Positions 51,201 through 62,068 of a DNA stretch of 64,000 bases are shown here, one piece after another (position 1 is the stretch's first letter; each line of letters starts with the position of its first letter). The notes under the pieces are model-generated. The model saw nothing but the letters and a program-made list of their open reading frames with translations, searched no databases and was not told where the DNA came from. Source of the stretch: Chionoecetes opilio. Lineage: Eukaryota > Arthropoda > Malacostraca > Decapoda > Majidae. The DNA is taken from contig JACEEZ010020315.1 of the NCBI GenBank assembly GCA_016584305.1, forward strand, positions 16,454 to 80,453, in the 5' to 3' direction. Position numbers and translations under genes: made by a program.

Positions 51201-54200
51201 TAAAGTGGAGACGAACATCACCCCCCCACCTCAACTCTATGGTGGCACGACTTTAATCTATTACGGCCAACGATAGATTAATTAAAGTCTTTGCTGCCCC
51301 CATAGAGTTGAGGTGGCTTTTACACCTCCGTGCGGTGAGGTGGCTACGACGCCCTCAACAGGGGTTACAATCCCACCTGGTACCTTTATACAAAAATAAT
51401 TATAATAAATAAATAAATAAATAGGTAAATATAAACGTCTTGCAGTGCTACCGAGTGCTGGTCAGCAGGCCGGCAAGCCAATGATTTAAATGAATAAATT
51501 GTTTCATACTTTTATTTTTATGCCAAACATTTTGTGCGTAACTTCAAATCTTGAATGCATTCAATTTTTGTTTAAAAGAAATTTGGGCGTTACTGAATTT
51601 TTCTTAAGCGAGTGTGTGTTAAACGGGGTCTATGTGTATACGTATTTCACTAGACGCTGTTATGAATAAGTGCCATAAAGGATGAGGTCCTAGAACATTC
51701 ACATTCGTTACAGTGGATCACCACTGTGTGCTTGTAATGTGCAAGATATATAATCCTTTTTTACAGTAACTTTTTATGTTCCTTGACCAGTCCCCTCTAC
51801 ATCAAAGAATATTCTAATGGAGTTCTTACCACTTATTCATTGCATGGTTCGGTATCTCTGATGAAACAAATAATGCTGTACAGAGTAAGCTTTAAAGTAG
51901 CTGGTTAATGGTTATAGTACATATACCACCCAGTCCATCCTTCATTCTTATCTTACTGTGAAAATACTGCAAACTATTTCAAATATTCATAGTGACATAT
52001 GTTATAAAATGCCTGGTTATGTTTTTTCAAAAAACTCGGCATTCTGAACTTAAATGAACTACGTATATTAAATTAACTCATCAACTTTGTGGAGTTCGGT
52101 GGAATCCATTCTACAAAACTGACAGGTTGCTTACGTATTCTGGTCCAGTCATTGAGAGGCAAATATTCATAAGAAGAAATTCATGTTTTCAATCTAGTAC
52201 TTCAGAGGATGCAAAGAAAGATATACTTGCAACAAAGGTAAGTACTTACAAAGTCCCATAAGCTTGAGGTCTGGGTTCTTGGTAAGGTTGAACATGAGTT
52301 CCTGTGCAGCCTCGTCACTGGTCCCAGCCAAGCAAAGATAGGCGCCATAATCCTGGCTGATAATCTCAGCCAGGATACTTCCACTCACATGACACACCAT
52401 CTTCCCAAGGCTGCATCTGCTCAAATTGAAATTCAACATTTATCAGAAATATGATATTTGCATGGGAAATTTCAAATTTTACAGTATTTTCCGCCACTTT
52501 GGGTGTGTGATAGCAGTGATTATGTTATGTGATATAGCTGAGGTGTGCAGAGTTTGAGGTTCCAGGGATAGTTGTGAAATGTGATAGCCAAAAGCGCGAT
52601 AGCTGAGCGTTGAATGTAATTAATTTCCTGTATATCACAACAAGTAAATACAGCCTGTATGTACAGTAGTGTTAGGGTCATTAGCCGTTGATATTTTACT
52701 GTACATCATAGTTAAATTTTCAAAATGTATCATATATTATATCAAAATTATATTATTTAAATTATTTATTTAAAATTATCACCAGATTTGGTTCCCTGAG
52801 ATTTCTTCCTCTTCCCCATGAAGAAGTTCAAGTTGAAGGGTTGCTGTTTTGACACCATGGAAAAAATCCGACATGAATCGCAGATGGTGCCAGATACACT
52901 TTACTTTAAGAACGGGTCTCCCAGGGAACATTGCAATCATGACAGAAGTGCCGGGAGCACGGTATTGCTGCACACAGTGACTACTTCCACATGGATGGCG
53001 GCAAAATCTAAATAAGGTACGTATTATGTCTGTTTTATATAGGTGTGGTCTCAGAAATTTTTGTTTGCATCTCATAGTGTTTTATATCTTGCTATCACGA
53101 GGGTTTACTTAAAACCTCTAATTCATCTCATTGGTTTTAATGCTATCATCCTGGACTTAACAATAGTATGCATGCAACATGATCAGTTAAAAAGTAAGCC
53201 ATACAAAACAAGTTATTTACCTCTGTGAGATAATCCTCAGTTCATGATCATTGCTGGGTGATGGGCCAGGGTTCCAGAAGTCATCCCAGAAAGCCAGATC
53301 TAGTTTTGATCCACAATTTGCAATTCTATTCAATAAACTTTGTAAGTCTGGAGTACTCTGGGCTTTTCTGGTAATATCAAGTGATATTTTTTTGGGTCTC
53401 CCTGTAAGTAACAAGCGCAAGGCTGCTTCCACACGGTCATCAGTGATCGTTATGGCTTTAGAGATGTAGTTAGAAGCATGCCTGATGACATCGGAGTCAT
53501 TTTTAGTCAGTGCAAATACATCAAACCATTGATTATTATCTTTTATACCTAGTTCTGAATCCTTTAGCAATTCAACAATTTCCATATGAATCTGCTCTTG
53601 AACTTGTGATCCATGCAAGGCATAAATTATCCCTGCTACGTGCAGCAGCATGCTCTGATACTTATTCATTTCTTTAGAGTCTTTTAAGCAAAGATCAATG
53701 ATCAAAGCTTTCAGGGAGACTGGCTTAGGAGCTGTGGCGGTCTGTGCCATTTCTGCTACAGATATACTGAGAAAATTCTGTTGCATTACAGGATCAAAAT
53801 CTTCCTGATTTAGCAATACAGCAAGTTTCTGAAGAAAAGCCTTTTTCTTACTTTCTTGGTTTTCATTGAATAGGTTTTGCACTACACATTGTGCAGCATA
53901 AAAATCATGAAGAAGTTTATGTGGTACACTAATTTTTTCTTCTCCTTCCACAGTCCTAATTACAAAGAAGGCAGACATAGTCTCTCTGAATGGCAAGTTG
54001 TTGGCTTTACAAGTGACCTCCATTTGATCAACACACCCTGGCAATAAACTTTCAATTGCATCTTTACTTAGAGAATCCAGAGCTGCTTTATATACACTAC
54101 ACATAACTCTCTTAAGTTTTTCTTCCAAGTCTTTCGGATCAATACCAGAAGCATCTTCACGGTGGGCCAATCTTTCCACAAGTTTTTTCTTCATAAGGTT

Positions 54201-55712
54201 GTGTATCTGTATGTACAGTTCACTGGAGGTTGTTACAGGAGTCACAGAGCCAGGATCATCAGCCCATAGCCAGGTGAGCAATACCAAATTTAAAGGCAGT
54301 CGGTAGTGATTTCTGAGATGAGATTCAGATCTCTTGATATAACTTATGAGACTCTCTGTATCCTGCATGCTCCTGCCATGCTTCTGCATCTCTCCATGAT
54401 ATTTCCTAATGAATTCTTCCCTTTTGCTATCAGCAATGCCAATAATCTTGAGGTGTGCAGTATGGAATGTAGAAGGAACAAGCAATTTAAAATGTCTCGC
54501 TTTTTCTGGACGAGATGTACAGAATACTACTAGGTTGCTGTTGTTTTGATTTATTACGTCCTTAAAAAGTTTTTCTGAAGAAGAATTAAGTTCATCCAGC
54601 CCATCTACTAGAATGAGTGTCTTCAGATTAAGGGTAAACTTTAAAAGATCCCCTTCTCTAAAATATGTTGCATTTGTCTTTGGCATCAACTGACAAAGAA
54701 GCTGAGATAAAGATGACAGTGAAGGATTCCTGCACTCCATATACAAAAGGAGATCAAAATCCTCAAGACCTAGTATGGAGTCACGCTTATTCAACCATAC
54801 AGCCTTCATATACTTCATTAGGGTGGTCTTGCCAGCCCCTCCCGGGCCCTCGATGAGATATACTTCAGGACTTAGGAGTTTAGTCCTACGCTTCACTGTT
54901 GAATTGTTTCTGCAAAATGTCAAAATTTCTTGGCATGGAACTTGAAGACCTTTTGCCTTCTGCCCAGCATTTTCAACCTCAATTTGTGTGAAGACCATGC
55001 TGACATCAAGAAGCATTCCCTGGCCTTCCAAGAAAGAAACAGGATTGATCTGGCACAGTTGTTCATATCGTTCTCTTAATTCTTCAGCACCATCCTTCTT
55101 CAAAATAGCTTTCCATCTCTCATTCTGCAAAATAACTTGATAATCACTGATGTCTGATGTTACTAAATTCTGGTCTCTGACACTTTTAATGTCTTCCTCC
55201 ATTTTATCTATTTCTCTCTTAGCATCCTTTACATACAGGATCCCAGCCATAGTCAACGTTTTCCTGAGCAGATCCATCAATTTATTGGCTTTCAAGAACA
55301 ACTCTTCCTTTGAAATTCCAAAAAAACCATGGCTGTTGTCATTGCGTGAGTCTTTGACCGCCTTCACAAGATATCCTAGTGTAGGATCATTTTCTGTTGG
55401 GCAAGGTTCGTCCAGTTTATCACAAGTATGCTGAATGACCTTGGATAAAAGCGTTACATCAAATTTACATTCTAAGTTTCTATCTGACATTTTTTTTCGC
55501 TGATAGTTGTCAAACCCTTTCTTGTAATCTGTGTTGAACCATTTCTTGGTTATACGCAAGTAGTGCTCCACAGATTCATTTGGTTCCTGTTTAGTTCCCC
55601 AGAGAAAGACCTCGTACAGGACAGGGCGTGCTATGCCATGGGCCATCTTCATCAACTTTAAAAGGTTGATCTCATCCTCAGTGACAGCGTCAGGGGCCTG
55701 CTGGCTGGCCAT
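48250..55712 (-). CDS. HEPN-NACHT-LRR-like NLR-type protein, at least five exons
   Basis: Coding exons on minus are 55712-53221, 53007-52783, 52419-52250, 49832-49685 and 48444-48250. All have GT/AG borders and the phases join (2, 2, 1, 2, 2), giving about 1,076 residues. The start MASQQAPD is the first ATG after an acceptor near 55781. Residues 1-170 look like a DZIP3-type HEPN domain, with KDSRNDNSHGF giving R-x4-H at 123-128, the motif of active HEPN RNases. NACHT: Walker A GPGGAGKTT at 289, Walker B LILVDGLDEL at 366, TSR sensor at 399. A winged-helix/HD part follows with LPLNLVLLTWLW (472) and LLHDFYAA (600). Exons 2-5 are Leu/Cys-rich and LRR-like (LLDLRFP). Such proteins are cytosolic danger or pathogen sensors; this role is inferred. 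Introns hold a pogo-like element and LINE tails. The 3' end is uncertain. Confidence 0.85.
48488..48655 (-). mobile_element. LINE tail fragment in NACHT gene intron 4
   Basis: Reverse orientation: CATAAGAACATAAGAAAATA tail, TACACAAGGTAGTTTCTGTT, then the FMDGDERWL and LGNFKKRLDKF coding end. Same family as 23251-23740. Confidence 0.8.
48738..49405. repeat. Tandem pair of about 310-bp repeats ending in a palindrome
   Basis: Copies at 48738-49060 and 49064-49350 share AAATGTTTGTTCTATAATAT, AAACTCTTCGCCATTTAATA and GAATATCAATAGAAGCGGAA. The second copy ends in a hairpin (49322-49405) with arms of about 37 bp: AATTAGCGTTAACTAAATAA pairs with TTATTTAGTTAACGCTAATT. Confidence 0.75.
49428..49655 (-). 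mobile_element. Second LINE tail fragment in NACHT gene intron 4
   Basis: It lies in the same orientation as the one at 48488, with a longer 5' part reaching the NWFTNRVVNDWNG text. It ends 30 bp from exon 4 (49685). Confidence 0.8.
50130..51011. mobile_element. Pogo/Tigger-like TIR element, non-autonomous
   Basis: The ends CAGGGAGGTCCCG and the inverted CGGGACCTCCCTG are flanked by TA on both sides. Subterminal text (GTTATACAAG at the left; GTTATACAAGATTTCGC and TACGAGTATG at the right) is typical of pogo-type ends. A 36-base hairpin (CCTGTTTTCTCTC/GAGAGAAAACAGG) lies at 50616-50651. The 135-codon frame at 50330 has no transposase domain that I recognise. Confidence 0.75.
51188..51331. repeat. 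Imperfect 144-bp palindrome in NACHT gene intron 3
   Basis: ACGGAGGTGTTAAAG pairs with CTTTTACACCTCCGT, CACCTCAACTCTATGG pairs with CCATAGAGTTGAGGTG, and CTTTAATCTAT pairs with ATAGATTAATTAAAG at the centre. It resembles a miniature foldback element. Confidence 0.7.
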
Positions 55713-55759
55713 TGTGTTGCTTGATATTAGGCAGATCCTCGGCCAAAGACTAACTTTGC

Positions 55760-56800
55760 CCCGGCCCAAAAATCAGAAGCTGTAAAAAAAAAAAATAATG
55801 ATAATATAATACATAGGCTATGTATTATTGGTTACATTAGCATACCATAAATGTCAATGTCATTATATAAATCAAGACTTAAAGCTTATTCATTTGTCAC
55901 AGGAATCTGGAGATGAATATTGAACCAGGTAAAAAAAATTCCTTGGAAAAAATTATTGGTATCATATATGTACATATATGGTATATATGGTAAAATATTA
56001 GACCCTCATGACAGTGGACTAATAGGGGGATTAGGGTGTCCGGATTTATGTGTCGCCATTATTATTCAATTGCACCATGGGAAATGGGGGTTTACTATAC
56101 GCAGGATGAAAAGATCGGAAAATTTGCAGCAAGAAGTTCTCAACATGCACGCCATTTTTGGACTAACATTCAATGTTTCTCGTTTTACCTTATCACTTTT
56201 CTTCTGTAACATTTTTGGGGCCAGGGCTAAGTAACAATGTTACAGGTAAGCTGTAAGATATTAGCAGCGGCCGGAGAGGGGAGAGGAAGGCCGGAATATG
56301 GCATGCAGCTGCAGGTCCCGCTCGCATTCACACTGACACCTGGTGGCCAGTCTGGAAATCTTTCGAACACTTGCTAATATTGCACTAGCCAATATACAAG
56401 ACGATATGCCAACATCAGCCATTCTTGTTTCAGTATTTTATATCACCCTCCTTCTTCCCACTAAGAATTATTTGAATTTCAGTTGCTGTGGCAGTCCCGT
56501 GCAGCATGGGTGTGCTCAACCCCTGGCAGGCAATCGAGCGCTTTTATTAGAGAAAAATCCTTGATAAACTTTCTTGGGGCACACAGTGTTCTGCCTACTG
56601 AAGTAGAACACCCTAGGAGTAAAACACCCTGTGTTCAGGAAAGTAGGGCTCAGTGGTACTGTGCCACAACAAAGTTGCCAGCAAGTAGAATTTCCGCAAC
56701 TTCCCAGGATTGAAGAGGAAGAATCCTCTGAGCACTCCAAATAAGGTTGATATGTTTGGTTTGGTTACATTTCTTACTATGGTAGCAAGGCCCCAAGAAT
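55760..56800. other. Region upstream of the NACHT gene
   Basis: An acceptor with a T-rich tract (minus TTTTTTTTTTTTACAG, AG near 55781) implies an untranslated first exon further upstream, at higher coordinates. No promoter could be assigned. No other gene is supported; a GC-rich patch lies at 56265-56330. Confidence 0.4.
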
Positions 56801-56811
56801 TATATAAATTC

Positions 56812-57090
56812 AGGTTAGGTTAGGTTAATGTTAGATTAGGTTAGGTTTTTTGAAGGAAAATTAGTTTTTCTGGTGTTTGTGATGTGCTTTGATTGATTTG
56901 GACCTACGTACTATACTGCAAATATGTCGCTCTGATGTTCCCCTACACACAAATAAACGGTTTCCAACAGGTTCCCAAGTTTGATGGAGAGGGGGGAGAA
57001 TTCAGAAACAAGTGCTTTGCCCAAGAAATAAATTCAAAAATCTGTTGAATCACATCAAAAACACCAGAAAAACTCATTTTTCTTCAAAAA
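56812..57090. mobile_element. Foldback element 1 with TTAGG-rich flank
   Basis: The arm TTTTTCTGGTGTTTGTGATG (56870s) pairs with CATCAAAAACACCAGAAAAA (57053-57073), extended by TTGAAG/CTTCAA. GGTTAGGTTAGG text precedes the left arm (56812-56850). It shares the CTGGTGT core with foldbacks at 57942 and 59830. Confidence 0.6.
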
Positions 57091-57133
57091 TTACTTGGGA
57101 ATCTCTTTCTGCAAATTAATCAAAAGATCTACA

Positions 57134-57640
57134 CGATGATGTAAGTTGAATTTGTGGTATAACTTCGGTATTGGGCACTAAAAAACTAACAAATTTAACT
57201 TACATCATAGTGTACGGTATATCTTTTCATTCTGCGTACAGTAAACCCTCTCTAATTCGAACTTCAGATAATTCTACCTGTTTCAGGCCCAGTTCAATTT
57301 TTTCAACAACTTTCCATAATCCGAACTGGTTTGAATTGTCCGCACATTGTTCGAATTGTCAGAGTTTTCTGCAGCATCTTCCACCTCCTCTGTGCCATCC
57401 CCTTCGTCAGTCAGCCTCCACATCTTCAGCCCCCCTGCCCCCTACATTGTCCCCGCCCCGGACCCCCAAAAAAGATATTACGGTTATAATGGATGAGAAC
57501 TTCGCGGTCGCTACCGACCTTAATACTCACGTTTTCTGTATTTTTTTTTGCTCAGTATACTGTGCAGTACTAATCTACTTGCGCGTAAACTTCAAAACTT
57601 ATATACATATTGCAATTTTTCTATAGTTGTCTATAGCGCA
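57134..57640. mobile_element. Small palindrome and pogo-like 5' end
   Basis: GATGTAAGTTGAATTTG pairs with AAATTTAACTTACATCA (57138-57207). At 57239 the text CAGTAAACCCTCTCTAATTC, followed by TTCGAAC/ATCCGAAC words, is typical of Tigger/pogo ends, but the opposite end was not found. Confidence 0.45.
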
Positions 57641-57941
57641 CACAGACATACCTTCCTCCTTCGACCACTATTTCAACACTGACAGTCTCAAATCTATGCG
57701 AGCATAAGCAGATCAGGGAGACGTGGGCACTGGGCATAGCCAATGGCAGGCTCGAATTCATAGCCAATGATTAGCCATTGACAGGCTCGAATTTAGTTGT
57801 TTTTTTAGACAATCAGTCACGCAAGCAGGTTAGCCAATCAGAGGAGTTTCGGGAGTCAATCAAAGGCTCTCAATTAAGACAAAGGTCCTAGATTTGAATC
57901 AGTGACCACTGACCAGTCTACTAATTGCAATGGATTGGGAT

Positions 57942-58329
57942 AATTTATAGTTTCACCCAACCAACGATTTTCTGATGCGCCTTATGTTTTTCTGGTGTGT
58001 TTTTGTGTGTTTTGAATGAATCTGCTAACCGTTTGTCGCAATTTTTTTATTTTTTTTGGTAGATAAAGGTTAGTTGTTGTTTTTTTAGTTAGGTAAAGGT
58101 TAGATTAGGTAAAGGTTAGGTTAGGTTAGGTTAGGTATGGGTTAGGTTAGGTATAGGTAAAGGTTAGGTTAGGTTTAGGTTCAATTTTTTTTTTTTTTTG
58201 TAATTTTTGAAAGAAAGGAAAAAAAAATTGCGACAGAAACGGTTAGCAGATTCATTCAAAACACATAAAAACACAACAGAAAAACATAAGGCGCATCAAA
58301 AAATCGTTGGTTGGGTGAAACTATAAATT
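57942..58329. mobile_element. Foldback element 2 with TTAGG-rich centre
   Basis: The arms are about 115 bp: AATTTATAGTTTCACCCAAC pairs with GTTGGGTGAAACTATAAATT, and pairing continues through CGATTTT-TGATGCGCC, AACATAAGG and CTGCTAACCGTTT. The centre (58070-58180) is AGGTTAGGTTAGG-type sequence. Confidence 0.85.
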
Positions 58330-58424
58330 GACCACGGATTGTGTTGGATGTGCCTTGACCGAGGTCCGCCTCATCAAGCTCTACCTAGACAAAGACAAAA
58401 AGGCACTGAAAACCTTTGAAGAAC

Positions 58425-58632
58425 ACTGTGTCATACCAACTAAGAGGACCAACTTTTTGTCCGTACCAACTAAGAGGACCAACTTTTTGTCCGTACCAAC
58501 TAAGAGGACCAACTTTTTGTCCGTACCAACTTTTTGTCCGTACCAACTAAGAGGACCAACTTTTTGTCCGTACCAACTAAGAGGACCAACTTTTTGTCCG
58601 TACCAACTAAGAGGACCAACTTTTTGTCCGTG
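58425..58632 (+). repeat. 30-bp minisatellite, about seven copies
   Basis: The unit is ACCAACTAAGAGGACCAACT plus TTTTGTCCGT, with one half-unit at 58530-58545. A frame stays open (TKRTNFLSVP unit). The preceding text (58328-58430, LTEVRLIKLYLDKDKKALKT) could be a coding fragment of unknown origin. Confidence 0.85.
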
Positions 58633-58832
58633 ATTTTGACCAAAGTAACAGCTTGCCAACAGGTTTGAAGGTTAATAGAAGACGAGTATGACAAAAGATT
58701 AGTGACGATTTTATTTATTTATTTTTATTTTTGTTTAGAAAATTATGGGTTTCCTGAAAATAAAATTATCTCCATTAGACAAAGCACCTATTTTCGGCCA
58801 GAATTAGCCGGTGTCTCTGAAAAATTGAAGAA

Positions 58833-59640
58833 AAAAAAATAGGGAAGAACTGGTTCACAAATCAGGTGGTGAATGATTGGAATGGACTCAGTAGACAGGT
58901 AGTTAGTGCGGAGTCATTAGGGAGCTTTAAAGGAGGGCTGGATAGGTTTATGGGTGGGGATGAAAGGTGGATGTAGGTAGTGTTAGGGGTGTATACCGAA
59001 TGCGGCCGCGGGCCCCATGCGGCCGCCTACGGCAATATAAGTAACTTTTAGGGGGTTATAGTGAGGTTAGGTTAACTAGTAACTTTTCGGGGGCTATGGT
59101 AGGGTTAAGTTAGTAACTTTTAGGGGTTATAGTGAGGTTAGGTTAGTACTTTTAGGAGTTATAGTGAGGTTAGGTTAGTAACTTTTAGGGGTTATAGTGA
59201 GGTTAGGTTAGTAACTTTCAGGGGGTTATAGTGGTTAGTTTAGTAACTTAGTGAGGTTAGGTTAGTATTTTTTAGGGGTTATAGTGAGGTTAGGTTAGTA
59301 ACTTTTAGGGGTTATAGTGCGGTTAGGGTAGTAATTTTTAGGGAGTTATAGTGAGGTTAGGTTAGTAATTTTTAGGGGTTATAGTGCGGTTAGGCTAGTA
59401 ACTTATGACATATCTTATGTTTAACATATAGTTATATATGTTAGACATAACGTACAATAAACATATATGTATAACAATAGTTTGCTCCGCGCGGCTGCCC
59501 TCTATATATGTGGATCATACGGGCGGCCGCATTGGGCCCGCGGCAGCATTGGGTGGCGACCGTGTTACAATTTTTAGGTAACAGGAACTACCACGTGTAG
59601 GCCTCACGGCCTCTTGTAGCTTCCTTATTTTCTTATGTTA
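58833..59640 (+). mobile_element. LINE tail fragment split by a nested insertion
   Basis: The coding end (NWFTNQVVNDWNG, ESLGSFKGGLDRFM) lies at 58840-58983. The 3'UTR resumes at about 59573 (GGTAACAGGAACTACCACGT) and the tail CTTGTAGCTTCCTTATTTTC ends near 59640. The inserted DNA is described separately. Confidence 0.8.
58986..59572 (+). mobile_element. GC-ended TIR insertion with tandem TTAGG-like core
   Basis: The ends share ATGCGGCCGC, GCGGGCCC and GGCGGCCGCAT in inverted order (59000-59035 and 59518-59560). The centre is about ten copies of an approximately 33-bp unit (GTTATAGTGAGGTTAGGTTAGTAACTTTTAGGG-type, 59035-59405). It interrupts the LINE between GTGTTAGG and TAACAGG, with TTAGG possibly duplicated. 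Confidence 0.75.
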
Positions 59641-59829
59641 TAACGACCGCGAAGTCCTCGTCCATAATTACCAAGAACTACAATTTTACCAGGTTAGGTT
59701 AGGATATATTGAGATTAGGTTAGTAATTTTTTTATATTTAATAATCTCTCCCCCACTTTATAATTACGTTTTAGAGGTATCTGAAGGGATCTGTGAAGGT
59801 CTGGAGGAAAAAACTCGGTAAATTTCCAT

Positions 59830-60265
59830 ATGAACACCGAACTCACTTTGGTGGACGAAACTATTTTTTTCTGGTGTGTTTTTATGAGTTTTGAATTAAT
59901 CTGCTAACCGTTTCTGTCGCAATTATTATTATTTTTTTTTTTTTTTGCAAAAATGCCAAAAATAAAATAAACCTAACCAAACCTGTACCTCACCTAACCT
60001 TTACCTAACCTAACCTATATCAAACCAAACCTAACCTAACCTAACCTTTAAATATAAAAAAATAAAAAAATAAAAAAAAAAAATAAAAAACTAACCAAAC
60101 CTGTACCTAACCTAACCTATAACTAACCTAACCTAACCTTTATAAAAACTTTAAAAAAAAAAAAAAAAAAAAAATCGACAGCAACGGTTAGCAGATTCAT
60201 TCAAAGCACATAAAAACTCGCCAGAAAAAAATTGTTTCGTCCACCAAAGCGAATTCGGTGTTCAT
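59830..60265. mobile_element. Foldback element 3 with AACCT-rich centre
   Basis: The arm ATGAACACCGAA-TCACTTTGGTGGACG pairs with CGTCCACCAAAGCGAATTCG, continuing through TTTTTCTGG-TGTTTTTATG and CTGCTAACCGTT. The centre (59985-60145) has repeated CTAACCTAACC. The inner arm sequence is shared with foldback 2; the outer 35 bp is not. Confidence 0.85.
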
Positions 60266-60399
60266 CTGGAATAATACGGTTTTTAATACCGTAGTCAGGA
60301 GCTAAGTTTCAGCCTCGAAAAAGCGGGACCCGAATAGGTACTTACTTACTTGATCAAGTATTAAGTAAGTACCTAAACCGCTGTTGCATAAAATAGGTA

Positions 60400-61390
60400 A
60401 TGGCCTCGAAATAAGTACGTAGTGTGAGACAGACGTAACACACACAACACTACAAGGCCAGAAATGCGTTACGTCAATACGTTACTTCTAAGATCGCGTT
60501 GAATATTGTTACGGATTTTTTTATTATTCTTTGAGTTTTTCGAGAATAAAGTCTTGCCATCCGACCGTTTTTTTGCTTACGACGACGATTCTGGATCCAA
60601 AATCGTCGTCGTAAGCAAAAAAACTGTCCAAAATCGTCGTCTTAAGCAAAAAAACGGTCCAAAATAGTCGTCATAAGCAAAAAACGGTCCAAAATCGTCG
60701 TCTTAAGCAAAAAAAACGGTCCAAAATCGTCGTCGTAAGCAAAAAAACGGTCCAAAATCGTCGTCGTAAGCAAAAAAACGGTCCAAAATCGTCGTCGTAA
60801 GCAAAAAAAACGGTCCAAAATCGTCGTCGTAAGCAAAAAAACGGTCCAAAATCGTCGTCGTAAGCAAAAAAACGGTCCAAAATCGTCGTCGTAAGCAAAA
60901 AAACGGTCCAAAATCGTCGTCGTAAGCAAAAAACGGTCCAAAATCGTCGTCGTAAGCAAAAAAACGGTCCAAAATCGTCGTCGTAAGCAAAAAAAACGGT
61001 CCAAAATCGTCGTCGTAAGCAAAAAAAAACGGTCCAAAATCGTCGTCGTCGTAAGCAAAAAAAAACGGTCCAAAATCGCGTCTAAGCAAAAAACGGTCCA
61101 AAATCGTCGTCGTAAGCAAAAAAAACGGTCCAAAATCGTCGTCGTAAGCAAAAAAACGGTCCAAAATCGTCGTCGTAAGCAAAAAAACGGTCCAAAATCG
61201 TCGTCGTAAGCAAAAAAACGATGGCAAGACTATTCTCGAAAAACCCAAATAATCAAAATAATAAAAAAAAATCCGTAAACAATTTTCAACGCATCTTAAA
61301 AAGTAACGTATTGACGTAACGCTTTTCGGGCCCTTTGTAGTGTTGTGTGTGTTACGTCTGTCACACACTACGTAAAAAGAAGTCCTCGAA
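60400..61390. mobile_element. TIR element enclosing a 31-bp minisatellite
   Basis: Inverted ends of about 185 bp (60404-60590 and 61208-61383) share GTAGTGTGAGACAGACGTAA-type text, CGTTACGTCAATACGTTACTT and TTCTCGA...AGTCTTGCCAT. Between them about 20 copies of CCAAAATCGTCGTCGTAAGC plus AAAAAAACGGT run 60590-61215. At the left border one unit is inverted, making a palindrome at 60567-60628. Frames of Leu/Thr/Asp/Arg units are artefacts. Confidence 0.85.
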
Positions 61391-61525
61391 AACACAAAGA
61401 ACTCCGTAACGTAACACTTTTAATTTCGTAACGCTGGAGATTATTTTTTTTTCTACGCTTTCCAAAAAATATATTTCCTTACCTCACACCTCCGCCGTTC
61501 CTTAATTATTTACCACAAAATACCC

Positions 61526-61747
61526 CTATAGTCTATTTTTTTTTAACGAGGCAAAAATTCCATTCTATTTTAAGGTCTCCTGGTTAAAATGATGCCTTTA
61601 TGTTTACCTGATAATATGGTTTAACTATGATAAAATACAACTGAAATTTAGAAGAAGTGTAGTATTCCCTTCTCCGGGCATTAAATATCAGTCAGTAAGC
61701 ACCCAAGGGACAGAATTTTTTGCCTCATTAAAAAAAATAGACTATAG
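61526..61747 (+). mobile_element. CTATAG TIR MITE, copy 3
   Basis: The ends CTATAGTCTATTTTTTTTTA and the inverted TAAAAAAAATAGACTATAG enclose 222 bp. AACGAGGCAAAAATTC is mirrored by GAATTTTTTGCCTCATT. It is homologous to 28490-28711. Confidence 0.8.
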
Positions 61748-62068
61748 ATGGAAGTTTTTAACAAGATAATCCCTTCACCTACCTTGTTCATACATATAAG
61801 CACATTTAAAACATAGACATAAAACGTGTACAGAGCTAGATCACTCAATGCCTTGCTCTTACTAACTAATCACTACAACTAATGCCTCTTCCCTTCTCTT
61901 CCTGTCTCCTCCAGTACCTCCAGCAACCACAGTACCCACACCGTCCTGGTTAATCATTATAAAGAAGTTATTTTGTGGTAAAAAGTAAGGAACGGCAGGG
62001 GTGTGAGGTAAGGCGTTTACTTATTTCGAGGCGGACCTTATTTCAGGCGACACCTTTAAATGGGTACC

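Noticed and set aside
55713..55769. N-terminal extension of the NACHT protein starting at 55769
   Set aside because: That position is TTG, not ATG; the first ATG in frame is at 55712, and an intron acceptor lies near 55781.
60642..61395. 169- and 230-codon frames rich in FFCLRRRFWTV units
   Set aside because: They read through a 31-bp minisatellite; frame openness is caused by the unit.
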